Part shown: positions 12,250 through 45,200 of the stretch, one piece after another
Layout of the letters: every line of letters starts with the position of its first letter
Position numbering within the stretch: the first letter of the stretch is position 1
Source of the DNA: Apostichopus japonicus
Taxonomy: Eukaryota; Echinodermata; Holothuroidea; Aspidochirotida; Stichopodidae
Direction of reading: 5' to 3'
Assembly (NCBI RefSeq): GCF_037975245.1
Contig: NC_092563.1
Span: 14,248,001-14,312,000, forward strand
DNA: 64,000 bases
Notes under the pieces: generated by a model
Seen by the model: the letters and a program-made list of their open reading frames with translations, nothing else
Told to the model about the DNA's origin: nothing
The model's database searches: none
Made by a program: the position numbers and the translations under genes

Positions 12250-12860
12250 ACATTAAAGTATATTTAAAAATAAAACAATGCTCCAGCTGGGCAGTGGTGG
12301 CGTCAGCCTCGAAAGATAAGATCATGAAATGGTAAGTTATGGTTGTTATTTCAAACATTTTAACCCTGCATGCACCGAAATTAAAATCAACATCCAAATG
12401 TGTTAGTTGAACACTTGTTGATCGAAAGTTTCCTGAAACTATCCATCAACGCAGATCATATGAGTTGTCAATTTTACCACCCAAAACGAAGTATGATTAC
12501 ACCGTTGTCGAATGCTTCAGGATTGTAGTTAATCAAAGTGAGGCACCATTCTTATATTCCCCCCCCCCCACCCACCCGCCCCCCAAAAAACCCAATGGTC
12601 AATGATACAGTGGACCATAAAATGACATTTAAATCATATTATCAGCATTTTCGCCACCGGAAATCTTTAACGTGGTTAGTTAGTATTAACTTCACGTAAA
12701 CATCAACATGTTACGGGGTTTATTATTGAGTAACGTCGGTAATATATATATATATACACCAAACCTATTTCCAGAGCTCCAAGGTGAACAGTTATACAAA
12801 TTTGTTAGTAGTATATCCCGTATTGAGCACGCCAACCATTATATAGGCTACATGAGTATT
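12250..12860. other. 3' flank of the HYR receptor gene
   Basis: Non-coding. Includes a C-rich tract (12559-12592). It would hold the 3' UTR of the minus-strand receptor, but I see no clear AATAAA on that strand near the stop. Confidence 0.35.
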
Positions 12861-12862
12861 CT

Positions 12863-32415
<19,553 letters not shown>

Positions 32416-33628
32416 CGTGCGTAATCTTGCAAACAGCCAGGTGAGTAGTAACTTCCAATACAGTCTAGAGTTAGGTTTTAGTTAGACTGTCCTGGAGTAT
32501 ATCAACTGTACGACAAAGCGAGAATCTACTTCCTTCTTCCTGGTGCACACAGCCGTGAATGGTACTACACGATACCCCACAAATTGTCAAAACAACCAAC
32601 AGACTCCTATTGTTCTTTTATTGAACGTTCTATGCATGCGTGCACCTTGAAATACGTTTCTATTTATTTATAATTATTTCAGTACTATATATTAGTTGTC
32701 ATAGATACTGTGAGTTCTTATCGAAGGAGATATATAGCTTGTTCGTTAGATTTGAATTCTAAAAACCAAACCAACTATTCACTTTTCGATATACATAACC
32801 TTACTGGCTTCGAACCTCTGGGCAGACAATCAGTGTATTATTATACAGTGCATATATAGTGCCGTATAACTTCACATGTTACAGGACACATGGTATTGTG
32901 CCCTCCCTAAATGCCCTCCCCCCCCCCCCCCATATCTTGCCATGAGCCTATATATAAGATTTTCAACTAAAACTCCGTTATTATATGTGTCAGTTTGTCT
33001 GACCTTTCATACATCATTTGCTTTACATACTCATTCATTTTTTTTAATAGACGTTAGAGCTACTTCTCATTGGAAGAAGGATTCGAGGTCATATTCCCAA
33101 ATGAATATATTTCATCAGATATATTTGTACCAAATACCATATCTGTTGTCTTGCATGTCAAGTCTTTTGTTTCCTTGTCTGAGAAAAAATATATCGAGAG
33201 AGTAAGATCTTAAGATGAAAATCTTAATTAAGATGCAAATATAGAGAGGCGAGAGTCATCATTGTCTTCTTCTCAGCGTGTTTCGTGAAACTGAGACAAA
33301 CCGATCCGATCATTGCTTAAAAATTGCAAATCATCTCATCATTCTTCCCGAATTTATGGGGACTTTGGGGACTTTATGGGGACTGAAGTTCCAGTCACAC
33401 CTCCTATACGTCTATGCTTAGTCACATTTCTATTCGAATATTTGATGCCAAGACAATAAAAAATACAAGACAAGAAAAATACAAGAAGATCCTTATAAAG
33501 TGTGAACTCACTGTCATGGTCTCAATAGGGATATGGCTTTTCTTTCCGGGTTTAAGCACTTTGAGCAGTCTGGAGGTTACGGTAGACTGACAATCACTCT
33601 TTTTACACCTGACGAAGGACCAGGGTGT

Positions 33629-33631
<3 letters not shown>

Positions 33632-33690
<59 letters not shown>

Positions 33691-33725
33691 TATATATATA
33701 TAGGCTATATATATATATATTTATA
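33632..33725. repeat. TA microsatellite
   Basis: (TA)n with GC-containing breaks (tgctatata, taggctata). Confidence 0.9.
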
Positions 33726-33844
33726 TAGGGAAGTTTCAAAAGAGGAGAAATAAAGTTTTAATGGCTGGATAGTTTGTTTTAAACCTTAATTTACATAGTT
33801 CAAGTTACTGTAGGCCTTATTATTTTATGTAAGGAGTGATATTC

Positions 33845-34262
33845 AACTGACAGTCTGGGACACTATTTACTATAAAGGATATTATTTACTATAAAGGATG
33901 TTACTTTACTATAAAGGATATTGTTTTACTATAAAGGATATTCCAGGACACCATTTGTTATAACCCATACAAAAAAGTCCAGGATAAAATCCTGCAGGAT
34001 CCTGCGGGATTTTATGCAGGATCCTGCAGGATTTATGCCAGGATTTGGCCACATCCTGCATGCTTATGAAGGATTCCTGTACATGCATCATGGAATCCTG
34101 CATGCATATGCAGGATTCTTGTACGTTTGGAAGGAATCCTGTTCCATATACAGGAATCCTATAAGATTCCTGCAGGACTTTTTTGTATGGGAAAGGACAT
34201 TATTTTACTACAAAGGATATTCTGGGACACTATTTCTTATGAACTAAAGGATACTATTTTGT
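33845..34262. repeat. ~20-bp tandem repeat (ACTATAAAGGATATT)
   Basis: Units of 'tttactataaaggatattg' repeat at 33865-33950 and resume at 34195-34255. The foldback element at 33964-34191 interrupts the array. Confidence 0.75.
33964..34191. mobile_element. 228-bp foldback element filled with AGGATCCTGCA palindromes
   Basis: Perfect 17-bp inverted ends (CCCATACAAAAAAGTCC at 33964-33980, complement at 34175-34191). Between them, a dozen or so variants of AGGATCCTGCAGGAT / GGAATCCTGCATG occur in both orientations, so nearly the whole element can fold. No coding capacity, and the target duplication is unclear because it sits in a tandem array. Confidence 0.7.
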
Positions 34263-34264
34263 TA

Positions 34265-35890
34265 AAGACATTCATAATACCATTTCTTGTATTATGTTAA
34301 ACTATAGTACTGATGTCGTGGAAGATCTGATGTCGTGAAATACTTGATGTCACCAGCAGGCCAACTCACCAGAATCAACTTTTTAATTAAGTATATTTAC
34401 TTTAAGTTTTGGGTGCGCATCTCACGACTGTAAGTTATTTAATTTAATTCTTTGACTTGGCCCAGATCAGCTGTACATTGTTTGTTATTCAGAATTATAA
34501 TTTCTTTTGATCCAATCCAGTTGAGTTTTCCCATTTTTATGTGTCTTGCTCTGTGTTTGGTCTTCACACCAAACCCAGAGTTCTCTGATCAAGAACAAAC
34601 ATTTATTTTCAGTGGCAAACACCCTTACATATATATATATATATATATAGCGGCAACGTCGAGACAACGCTGACAACGATGAAACCATGGTACCACAATG
34701 GGACCATAGTTCAATCCGCAAGGTCGACGTTATATGCCGTATGTTATGACGATACATGCACTGCAATGGAACCAAGGAAACCTGATTTATAACAGATCGG
34801 ATTGAAACTATATGCATTATTTCGTTACAATATTGGTATCTGTGGAGTGGGGCGATGGGTGAGTGTGGTGGGAGGGGGAGGGGGATTGAGGGGTGATGTC
34901 TGAATTTTCACGAAAACAAACGACTTTCTAAAAGAAAAGTTGAAAAGATACTATTTACCCACACTGGATATGTATCCGAACAATCTTGGATAAAACATAG
35001 TTTTAATATTTTACGAATATTTATATCACATTCTGACTTGCCATGCATTTAATCGAACTCTGAATTATTCCTCTTATGATGTTGTTATACTCGTACATGA
35101 AAATAACAAAATTACATATGGATACTCGTAAATCTTTTGTTAAAATCAGCACTTAAAAAATTCAAAATTGATATATTTCTATCATTTAAAACGAAAAAAA
35201 AAGAAATTTACAAAATAACATGTTTTGTATAAGATTATTGTCATTTTATGTCGTTAATTCAAGCTATATTTTACCTGTTCATAGAAGAGAAGAATAAATA
35301 AGAATAACATATACTCTTAGGAAACAAATACCTCCACAGCCAACATCTGTGGTGATTTCTTGAGAGAAAAAAAAACAATTAATATGAAATATTTTGATAA
35401 AACTAATTCTATCCGAACCTTTTGCCAAACAAAATTGAAAGATAAATACTTTTGATTCACGCAAAATCGGATCGAAAAGTAAGGGTGTGGGGGGGGGGGG
35501 GGTATTTCACTGAGGCATTTCCGTACATCCGTGCATCTATGATTATATGTAACTAGGAAAAATGGTATTGGAACTATTAACTGTAATTACTCTTTTTGTT
35601 CCAGTGGTAACATCGTACAAAAGGAATTTATTTTTCACCAATTGTCAAACAACAGGGGACAATAGTAATCAGTTGTCCAGACAAAGAGTTAAAATAAGGA
35701 CAATGTCGTCAGTTGTAGCTAATAGTAATACAATAGTAAACAAGTCTTCGCGCGCGTGCGTGTGCGTGTGTGATTCTGTGCGTAGCATAGAAATTGAAGT
35801 AGTTGAATTTCTATGGTGCGTAGTAGTTTCATTTGACAATTGAGTGTTAGTAAAAGAAACCTAGTCTTACTTAAAGCGTATGATAAATCT
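34265..35890. other. Intergenic stretch between receptor paralogues
   Basis: Short TA tract at 34629-34649 and a G run at about 35490-35503. A 27-bp, phase 1-1 splice-like segment on the minus strand (about 35320-35346; acceptor CTCTCAAG, weak donor GTATTT) could be an orphan mini-exon. Nothing else recognised. Confidence 0.3.
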
Positions 35891-35891
35891 G

Positions 35892-36442
35892 TTAGTGGTC
35901 GGTAACGGTCTCATACAAATTCAGATCCGCAAGCTTACTCTCTCGGCCTGCTGCCGGGTGAAGATTTTTCATCAGTTCGTTCTGTAGTGCCGAAACTCTA
36001 TGTGAATTCCGTGGGGTTTCTTCTTCTTCCACGCTGCTTTGCATTACCACTGAATCAAGGTATTCGCCTGTAGTACTCAAATGGCTATCTACACGAGTGA
36101 TATATGGGCTATCTTGTTCCGGAATCCCTGTGTTAGTGTGAATGCTATTTTGTGTATTTGGTGAAGCATCGTAAAATGATTCGGATTTACTTGTAGTCGC
36201 CAGGGGCAGCACATCGCTCGACCTATTGTATAAGTTGCTACCCATGTCTATGCCTCTACTCTCTGTACGCAAAGGCGGGCGTCTGTCTGGTGGGGCAGAG
36301 ACCGGATATTTGACTAGTTCTTTCCTTGTTTTCTTTGTATTCGTTTTCTTACAATATCGCTTTAAGCAAATAATCAGCAGAGTGGTAATCCACAACAGGA
36401 ATCCGAGTGCTGTAGTCCCAGCGAGTATGAAGATCGGAAGAC
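35892..36442 (-). CDS. Paralogous receptor terminal exon: transmembrane and tail
   Basis: Acceptor CCATGCAG precedes 36442. The exon enters in phase 1 (completing Ser) and encodes LPIFILAGTTALGFLLWITT LLIICLKRYCKK (one membrane segment plus a basic stop-transfer), then a ~150-residue hydrophilic tail ending NLYETVTDH. It shares TTALGF(L/I)LWI, the PPDR patch, NLYN and layout with 12863-13458, so the two genes are tandem paralogues about 23 kb apart. Tail tyrosines (NLYNR, SFYDAS, GEYLDS, NLYETV) are candidate phosphorylation sites. Its HYR exons were not found in the window. Confidence 0.7.
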
Positions 36443-36960
36443 CTGCATGGAGAAAGTAATAAGTCTGAACTTTTATATATGTGACAATGTCGTTGCTAAA
36501 GACGGAAAATCTTATTAAAAAAGCAAGGTTCGCGTGTCTGCGCATAGATGTTCTAGACTAGAGGGTGTAACTAGGACTAAAGAGGTATAGCTAAACACCA
36601 GCCTCCCATGCCCTCGTCCCTCACTGAGGCCCACTCCACTATTCCTACAGTAAGTTTTATATGTTGAATTTCTGAAAGGTCTGTTTACCTGCATGCATTA
36701 CCTGCATGCAGCCTCAGTTAATCGGCCGCACAGTGCCAGCACAAACGGGGAACAACCGTCGTTGTCCCCTAGTACCGAAAGTGACCTGATTTCAACTCTC
36801 TCATCAAATAATGGCCACTCATGTGCAGATTGATATGGTGTAGGCCTATATTTTAGATTACCCAGATGTGACCAATAAAAGTTGATGGAATTTCGATGAT
36901 AAAGTGTAGCCTCCCCAACCCATCCACACCGCCCGACCAACCCCCACCCACCCTACTATA

Positions 36961-36961
<1 letters not shown>

Positions 36962-37005
<44 letters not shown>

Positions 37006-37017
37006 CGATTTCAATTA

Positions 37018-37049
<32 letters not shown>

Positions 37050-37083
37050 CATCTATAGGCCTATATATATAGCCTATATATAT

Positions 37084-37128
<45 letters not shown>
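36962..37128. repeat. TA microsatellite cluster
   Basis: (TA)n runs with AACGATTTCAAT and TAGGCC breaks, in the intron between the exons at 35892-36442 and 37396-37539. Confidence 0.9.
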
Positions 37129-37131
<3 letters not shown>

Positions 37132-37395
37132 GGAAGTGGAACGCGGGGGAGAGGTGACGTCATTGGCCCCTGGCCCGAACTAGCTCTCACATTATACTTC
37201 CACATAAACTGCAGTGTCAGACATTACAGTTACAGCTTCAAAATTAATGAGTGGGCAAAAGGATATCACAGTACTGTTGTAATAGTTTTTATTGAACGTA
37301 GTGATACGTACAATAATATTTTATATATTTATTCAATTTTATTATTCATTTTTCTGTTTGTTTGTTTGACTGTTTTGAACATAGGCTATACTTAC

Positions 37396-37539
37396 TGGAG
37401 TCTTCATTATTTCCTTTAGTCGACATCATGATACTGTTCGTTGTTGCTGTAACCTCTGCGCTAGTTAACTGATTTGTGATGGTATAACCGGTACTAGTAG
37501 ATGTTGTTGTTGTTGTTCCATATGTAGTGGTTCCGTGAT
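37396..37539 (-). CDS. Thr-rich stalk exon of paralogous receptor
   Basis: Acceptor TTTTGTAG and donor TCCA|GTAAGT bound a 144-bp phase 1-1 exon encoding HGTTTYGTTTTTSTSTGY... then LTSAEVTATTNSIMMSTKG. A Thr/Ser-rich juxtamembrane stalk, probably O-glycosylated, fits its position just before the membrane exon. It occupies the place that the mini-exons have in the neighbouring gene. Confidence 0.6.
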
Positions 37540-37544
37540 CTACA

Positions 37545-39660
37545 AAATAAACGAAAGGGACGAATAAACCAAAAAAAAGGCTTTAATTATTATATCTTGT
37601 TTCAGACAGATTTGAAAGTAATTTCGACTATATATACTTTCCTGTCATACACGAGTGTAAATGTGAAGTTATTACTATAATTCAGGCGTAGATCCAAGGT
37701 CGTGGGGTCGGTGCACACTGACCCATTCCTTTCTCACATGCAGTCACACACACAAATTAAAAAGTATATGGCATAGTTATTTGCCCAGCCTTGCGTGCAG
37801 ACCTAACATAAGGCCTAAGTTGTAGCCTAACTATTTGAATCAGAATGTACCATTTGACGCCACAACGATTTTCAAAAGGACAAAGTCATTCAAAACGTAT
37901 AGTCCAATGAAGACAGACACGGGAATTTACCTAAACAATTGTGAGCGTTTACATCCATTGGGAGTTAAAGAAATACTGTAATATTCAGTTGAAAGAGCAT
38001 TGTAACAAAGTATACTGTGTGGCAATATTTTGGTGACACAATAACTTGATTAACCTTTACGATTTCGACTTAGTAAGCATCTCCTATTATATCCAATCTT
38101 AAAGACTTGGCTGGACATGGCATAATATAGCGAATGTCAATGAAACACATTTTGTAACTAAATTCCTTTCAAAGCGGGCGTATTTGGTCCTTCCTGTTGA
38201 GTTATACATATACCTATCCAAAATTCATGCTTTATATTTTATACTATATATTTATATCAAAGCTATTTGACCCCATCATTATTGTTATTTCTAACATAAA
38301 ATGAAGTCAGTTTCAAGCGTTAACAACTGTTAACAGGAACTCTGCCTGACATTTGGGCACATTTGAACATATAAACGAGTCTTATGAAAATATTGAAAGT
38401 CAGTCAAACATCACCGACTGTACCTTCTTAACTACCAACTCACAAGAACTATATCAATTTCAATCATGCAAGAAGTCGGAAGAAACTTGATTCAAATGAT
38501 TTGACTTTTGCATTGTAGCATTACTACTCTATGTCCAACAAGCTATGTTCACACTGCTATTCAGAATAGTTAACCATTTAGCTGATCCAGAAAAAATCTT
38601 CACGACACACAAAGTTTCATTGATTGAGTAATAATATGATTTCATATTAGCTCTTGCTTTTACAAGTACTTTACAAAAAATAGTATAGGTCACCCCTCCA
38701 CCCCCCTTTCCCACCTTCTCCCATTCAAAACACACGCGCACACACCAAAAAGGTATAAATGTGTTAAACCATATTAGCAATACTTTGGCTCAGTGATTTA
38801 TTCATCCATCCTAATCCTCACCTCAATCATGTATACGTCGCCACAACCGCTCCCCCACCCCACCCCACCCATTCATACATGGTCCTTTCTATGACAAGCA
38901 GACTTAAGATAAAATGTACATCAAGATTCAATGTATAACAATACTGAAACAATACATAAATTTTCAGAAGAAGTTAAAACCTAACTATATGCATACATAA
39001 TGATATCATAATTATTGTTAATTATGTATGATTCATCTATCGATCAGTAGAATATAAAATATAAAAATGGGCTTTGTCTTACCCGTTTGCAATTTCGTAC
39101 TAGTAGTGGTGTCCATATGGAGACAGAAAACGAATGTCAATACTCAATCATACGACATCAGGTTGATACCCTCAAGCCAACCTATTAATTCCTCTACCTT
39201 GGCTATAGCCGACAATGTCAAGTACAATAATCTTTGGAACATTAGGGTTGAATATAGAAACACATTCAAATCCTCCCTACGGCAACTTTGTTCAAACGCC
39301 CGGCAAGTTGCTGTATTACGTTACTCCAATCTTCGAAATTGTTCTACATGGTTGGTATCCCCTGCGCAGTTTTATTTCCCTATTCTATACCTTACGTCAT
39401 GCAGTCGTTTACTTTTTGTGACAGGGTATATAGGGTAACGCAATGGAATCCGGGACTGGAAGAAGCCGGTGTTACTTCCTTATATCAACTTATGACGTTC
39501 ACACATGCACGATAAGTTGGCCTATATGTGTCAATCTGGCCATTCAATAGCTTCAACCATGCATTATATTAACAGCTTCTGATGACAGGCAACTGTATAA
39601 ATATTGGATGAATACTACATAACAATGCCCAACAGCTGCACAAGATGTCAGAAATAATGG
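37545..39660. other. Non-coding stretch upstream of paralogous receptor exons
   Basis: No HYR exon or signal exon could be identified here on the minus strand. A donor-like CG|GTAAGAC at about 39083 has no acceptor in matching phase. The upstream part of the second receptor is missing, diverged, or outside reach. Confidence 0.35.
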
Positions 39661-39670
39661 CCGATGTAGG

Positions 39671-40010
39671 CATAGGCGTAGGAGGCGGGGTGGCTGCAGC
39701 CCCCCCCCCCAACAATGGTTAAACTGATATTATTATTATCGTTATAATTGTAACGACTTCCCCAATAATTCTAACCAATACGGATATAACCAAAATTTTT
39801 CGCGCGCTCCGCGCGCGTTCAACCCCTTATTGTGCGTGTCATATAGGCATTCATCGGTTATCGGCAATGTGATGTAATAACTGATGGATGCCTATATGAT
39901 AGCACATTAACATATTGAACGCGCGAGTAGCGCGCGAAATAAAAATTGGTTATATTTTTCGGGCAAGTCGTTACAGCCCCCCTAAATCAAATTAGGCTCC
40001 TACGCCTATG
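39671..40010. mobile_element. hAT-type MITE, 340 bp
   Basis: Perfect 14-bp inverted ends CATAGGCGTAGGAG (39671-39684) and CTCCTACGCCTATG (39997-40010). Flanks gatgtagg and gatatagg are an 8-bp duplication with one change. Subterminal hairpins contain GCGCGC (39803-39820 against 39921-39940). Related fragments lie at 19255-19400 and 19897-19910. Confidence 0.8.
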
Positions 40011-40014
40011 GATA

Positions 40015-41540
40015 TAGGGGAATGTTTGGTATATAAGTGTCATAAGTTGCGCACTGATTCACTCTGCTAGATAGTATTATTTCTCATTTACTGAGCCCCT
40101 CGGGCCTAAGCCTATAGCTAAATCAACGCATTTCATTCACCATTGGACAATTTAAACCTTTCTCTTTCAATTGCTTTAAGTCTAATTCTATAATATCTTG
40201 AGAAAGGGCCTCGTCAATTTCCAGTTAAAAGAGGAGTGATTCTTTGATTATCCTATTGGAAACACAGATCTTACTGTTGATTTCGGCCCATAGCAACCAA
40301 GAAAACCTGGTATAACTCTTGTCCCTTGTCATTTGGTCAAATCATTTCAAGTGGTTTTATCATTTATATTTCTCTACCCTAAAAACTTTTGTAAAATTCA
40401 TTTTATTGGACAGGAAAAGCCCTCGTCATTTTGACATCGAATTAGATTCAGGATAAGAAATCTATAAACCCTTTCTTTGTATTGGGATTATGTAATACCT
40501 AATCCGATTGCCATCTACAAACGTAACCTGCATTTTCCCCATGCTCTGCTCCGTTGTGTCAACCTATAAAGTCATTTAAAACGCTGTTTCATTAACAAAA
40601 TCACTTTTTTATTTAAATTTAGCTCTCTTTTTAAAAAAAAGGAAAAAATTGATTATATCAAACGCTTGTTGTCATCGTTTTTATGACAGTTGAACCGTCA
40701 ACAACACTTTTGTTCAGGGAAGTTAAAATTGGAAGCCAGTGACACGTTCATTTGTGAACCATACCACTTGGCATTTGCCAGAGTGATTTTTTGTTTGAAA
40801 CCTCAAAATTGATTTCCAGTTTGTGAATATCTTAGGACAAATTTGGAAAGCTGGTTAATATTTGAGCACGTATACATTTTGAACGAAAACTGCCATAAAT
40901 TTTCCCTGTATTATAATGGAATTGTCCAACATCTTTGTTTCGTGAGTTTGCAACAAGAAACTTGTTTGTTCACGCCAAAAGAACTGGTTTAACGCACGAT
41001 TACCTCAACCGTGCCAATTCACAGACCGATTCCGCGAAAAATCTTGCTATGTGCGATTTAGAGGTAAACATTCCCATATCCCAGCGGAGGCTGAGTTGAA
41101 GTTGAAGTTCATGTTTTACAGAAAAGGAAACTCATTCAGTTTGATAATTAGTTCATTTTCACAGAGAGTTGATATTACTAGTCCACACGTTTAGTCAAGA
41201 AACAAACCTCAGACTGTACTATAATTATAATTATTATTAGGCCTATTATTACTCGAGAGTACATGCGAGTACATACCACATACATTTATACATAGAATCC
41301 ATATCTCACCTGCTGACTACAATACACTGTGCAGCTATTCGAAGGTCGCTCGCGCTATCTTGGTACCTAAAAAAATATAACTCTCGCAAAGGGTGCCTAC
41401 GTTATAGTATTGATGTTTCGACGAATCCTGATCTTATCGTCAACAAATCTCATTTTCACATAAAACAACACTTAACTCGAATGTTGTGGAAAAATATAAA
41501 ATCCTGGCCTCATGCTGAAGGTAACATAGCTACCTGTGCA
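40015..41540. other. Non-coding stretch, no gene recognised
   Basis: AT-rich sequence without recognised exons or bounded repeats. The last ~150 bp may be decayed 5' Penelope sequence. Confidence 0.4.
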
Positions 41541-42096
41541 GCCCTGTCCAAGAAGGTCTACCTTGTCCACCATCTCTGACATCAAAGTCCTCATACAACC
41601 GGTTCTCACAAAACTTCACGTTCGTGGACAAGCATTACCTTCGAAGACACGGGACTGCCATGGGTATCACGATGGTTCCTTCATTTGCTTGCCTGTTTAT
41701 GTCTAGCCTTGAAGAATGCATGCTCCCCGTCGTCCTATTATCTGGTGGCGCTTCGTTGATGACATCTTCGTTTGGACCAGTGATGAAGATAGCCTGCTCA
41801 CCTTGATAAATAACATTAATTCCTAGCACAGCAACATTACATTCATTACGCTCACCAACAGGTTAACTTCCCCGACGTGACTATACGCAAGGAACACGGT
41901 TCTCTCTCCGCTATACATTAAGCCCACAGACACACACCAGTATCCCCATTCTTCTAGCTGCCATCCCCGCCACTGCTATTCTGGAATTGCCTACAGTCAA
42001 GCACTTCGTCTTCGTCGCATTTGCTCTAACAATTCCTCTTTCACTCGCCATACAGATGTTTTAGAAAACCCTTATTGCCAGGGGCCATAGTGCCAG
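41540..42096 (+). pseudogene. Penelope-like element, reverse transcriptase part (5' half)
   Basis: Fragments of a Penelope-type reverse transcriptase in shifting frames: FVDKHYLRRHGTAMGITM, LFMSSLEE, the catalytic WRFVDDIFVWTSD, LYIKPTDTHQYPH and SQALRLRRICSNN. These motifs and their order are characteristic of Penelope-like elements. Stops and frameshifts break it. It ends abruptly at the ccag target duplication of the Ginger transposon (42093-42096) and resumes at 55368, showing that it was the insertion target. Confidence 0.75.
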
Positions 42097-42230
42097 TGTG
42101 GCAGTAATGAGGGTCCGGGCGTCCGTAGGACACTTATTACTAGGAAATAGTGTCTCATTTGCGTGAATAGTGTCTCAGGGACACTTTCCCTTGCTTTCTA
42201 CGTCACCGTGGAAAGTGTCCGGGTTCTCTT
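42097..42230. repeat. Left terminal and subterminal repeat of Ginger copy B
   Basis: TIR 42097-42123, followed by 'taggacacttattactagga', 'aatagtgtctc' twice and 'gggacactttccc'. The same GGACAC/GTGTC words occur inverted at the right end (55190-55367). Confidence 0.75.
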
Positions 42231-45200
42231 CAAAGAGCTTTAACGTGGTTCTGTTGAGTGACAAACATTTCTGGCCCTATCTACGTTCCCTTATTACTTA
42301 AAAGGAGGTAATTTACTAGCGAAGACCAGGTTGACAATGTTATATATCGGTCAGCATCACCCTCAAAACTCGGTTAAAGTATAACTAATACTTCGAGTGT
42401 CGACTGTTGTGGGAAGAGGCGGCAAAATGTTATTATTATCATGGAGACTACACTCCAGAGGGACGCTGTCCGCTCTATTTCGATCGTCGACTGTCAGAAG
42501 GCTGCATTATGAATGTTAAACTTATCTTCCGAACTAGTTAGTCATGTCTGTCTGACTCTGCTGCTTATCAATCGTTACTACCATTAGGGTAGTTGTTTGG
42601 AAGGTCGGAATTTCTAAACGTTGGAGAAAGATCAACCATGTAGGTCGAAGGTAAATGTATTTTAACCGATACGCGGCGGTGATAGTTCCCCGCCATCCGG
42701 AGCATGGAGGTCAAATCCGGGGTCAGAGCAGGGAGTTGTTATGGAAAAACTCCCTGGTCAGAGTCAATATATTTTATTCAGTACGCGGGAAATGTGGAAA
42801 TCTCCCGCTCTACGTTATAGGTGTGACATGCGTATTTGCATTCTACTGTAAAATGTATACTGCTATTTACTCAGTGAAGTAAGCCGAATGTGCCGTCTAC
42901 GTCGTTACATGTCGCAGGCCCAAAATTTCTTAGTAGCTGCATATATGCACGCACAGTAATTGCATTAATAGTTGAGACCGTTAACTTACTTAGCCCGATC
43001 TGATATTACAAGATGACTTCTCCTGACCTGGATACCGATGACGAGTAGGCCTACATTATCATTGGAAAATATCTTTCGTCAGGACTGTACCCTGAAAAGT
43101 CTACGATAAATCTAGAAAGATCGATAAGGGGAAGATCGAAGAGTTTTAGACTGACGGGAGATGCCGATCTAGTTTACGTCGGCCCACATGGCAACGAAGA
43201 TAGGCCCTTGGCCAAAGCCCACAAAATTAAAGCTTACAAGAAGGGTTTGGCGGTAAGTGTATTATTTGTTTATTTGTATAAAACTTTTAGGAATTATGTC
43301 CACTGAAGAAAATGATTCCATAGATATGCATATAACTTGAACTAAGTGCATTGGCCATTTGGGCCTTGCAGATTATATGTATATTTTATTATTTGTAATC
43401 ACCTAAGACTAAGAGTAGAACTGAAAAGTCAAAACTTTATTAGTGGTAGAGAATATCGTAATGCATAATTATTCGGCAAGACACGAATAGTATTAGGCTA
43501 CTATAGGCTAGCCTACTGTAGCCTAGGTGTAGGACTTCGAGAGGTAACCCTATTTGCAAATAATTTGCTTTATTCAAATTCAAGCCACTCCGATTGGCAA
43601 TCTCTGAAATAAAGCCTATTTGGTATAATTTTTGTTACTCTGGTAGCTGCCAAAACTCCCAGATCAGCTGTCAGTTACATATCAGCTGTGTATTGTGTAC
43701 CCATGCTACCATGAGTATACAAGCTTTTAATTTCAATAATGATTATGTGTTTGGAATTGCTAGGTTAAAAACAAAGAAATCTTCAGGATAGGACTTTTCA
43801 GATTTTCTGAAAGATATGTCCTGGGATTAGTCCCCTTACTAGTTAAAACACAAGGTAGCAAGGGAGAGGGGGGGTCCCTGTCTTGTCCATTTGGAGGATC
43901 AATTAAATTAATAAGTGTTACTTTATTATCTCTTTCTTTTTAGAGGTTTTCCCATATTTTTTTAATTTATTGGTGCCGGGATGTGCACAGACACTGCAGC
44001 AGGTCAAATATATGCAATAGGTAATCAGTTGGCCACCTGCCCATCACTTCATTGTCAGAAGGTTAGCTGTGTTGGCTAATAATTTTTAATAAGTTTAATG
44101 GGCCTCTTTGCTGGTGATATTTTAATTATGCAAACATGTACATGGTTATGGTATGAATATTCATTAAACATTCTTCCACAGTAATTAAGGTTGTTAATAT
44201 ATGCACAAAACAATGTTGCAATTAAATTAGTGCAGGTTAAACCATGGAGCTATAAACCTGGGATTATACAGTAGCTCCATGGACCAAGTTTATATCATTT
44301 ATATTAAATTTGCAATGTATTATCACATGTAGACACTGCTTGGTGATATACTGTAGTATTGCTAGAATAGTGACCAGAATGGACCTAAAAAACTAATATA
44401 GGCCTAGTGTAATCTCTTTGACAAATTTGAGGGTGGGTGAATAAATTTCTATTCAGGAGGATAGCTGGTTGTGGAGAGAAACAATTGAAAAAAAAGCAAA
44501 TAAAAATGCACAACAATTTGCTTTCGTTTTTATCCCACATGTTATCATGAACTTATTTGACCAAATGATAGGAGTATTTTGGTATAAGACCCTAATTTGA
44601 AAGAAAGGGATCTGAGAAGGTGGCTAAATCAATAGAAATATCAGGTTCATTTCAATTTCTGTAAGAGTCCTTGTAGGACACGAGTGGTGACAATTTCACC
44701 ACCTAAGTATTATTTTCATCTGCATTTCAGCAGGAGGCACATGTACACCTGATTTTGATGGAATCTGCAATGGAAGTTGTGTAACATGTTTTTTTTCAAA
44801 TACCTATCCTAGCTCATAGGCCTTACATGTTAATGGAATACATATGGACCACCTTATGCGTTCAGCTTATTAATGCTAGGCCTGGGTCGAAAATACTGTT
44901 CACAAGCAGCTTATCACTAAATCACTTTTTTTTTGTCATCTAAAAGCAATATTTGTTTGCATGATTGTAACTGCAAAGTCATTCACCATATGCATATCAA
45001 GTTATCAACCGATGCTTAAAGTTTGCATCCCTTTGTTGGCCAGTGCAAGAGTATAAGGAGCATGTGTGGAGATTGTCCAGAGAATGAAAGATCTAGCTCA
45101 TTCATTTGTTCTTAAAGTTATAATTTACTAAGCATATATTAAAGATGATCATGATGGTGGTACATTCAGTAGACTTAATGGCTCGCAGTACTGTCGGGAA

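Noticed and set aside
39067-39515. Overlapping + strand ORFs and a minus-strand donor near 39083
   Set aside because: No family resemblance, and the only acceptor in reach gives an exon of inconsistent phase.
44730-44778. Extra Ginger exon (QEAHVHLILMESA...)
   Set aside because: It has an acceptor-like site, but it lies after the zinc-finger half exon, out of expected order, and the donor is poor.
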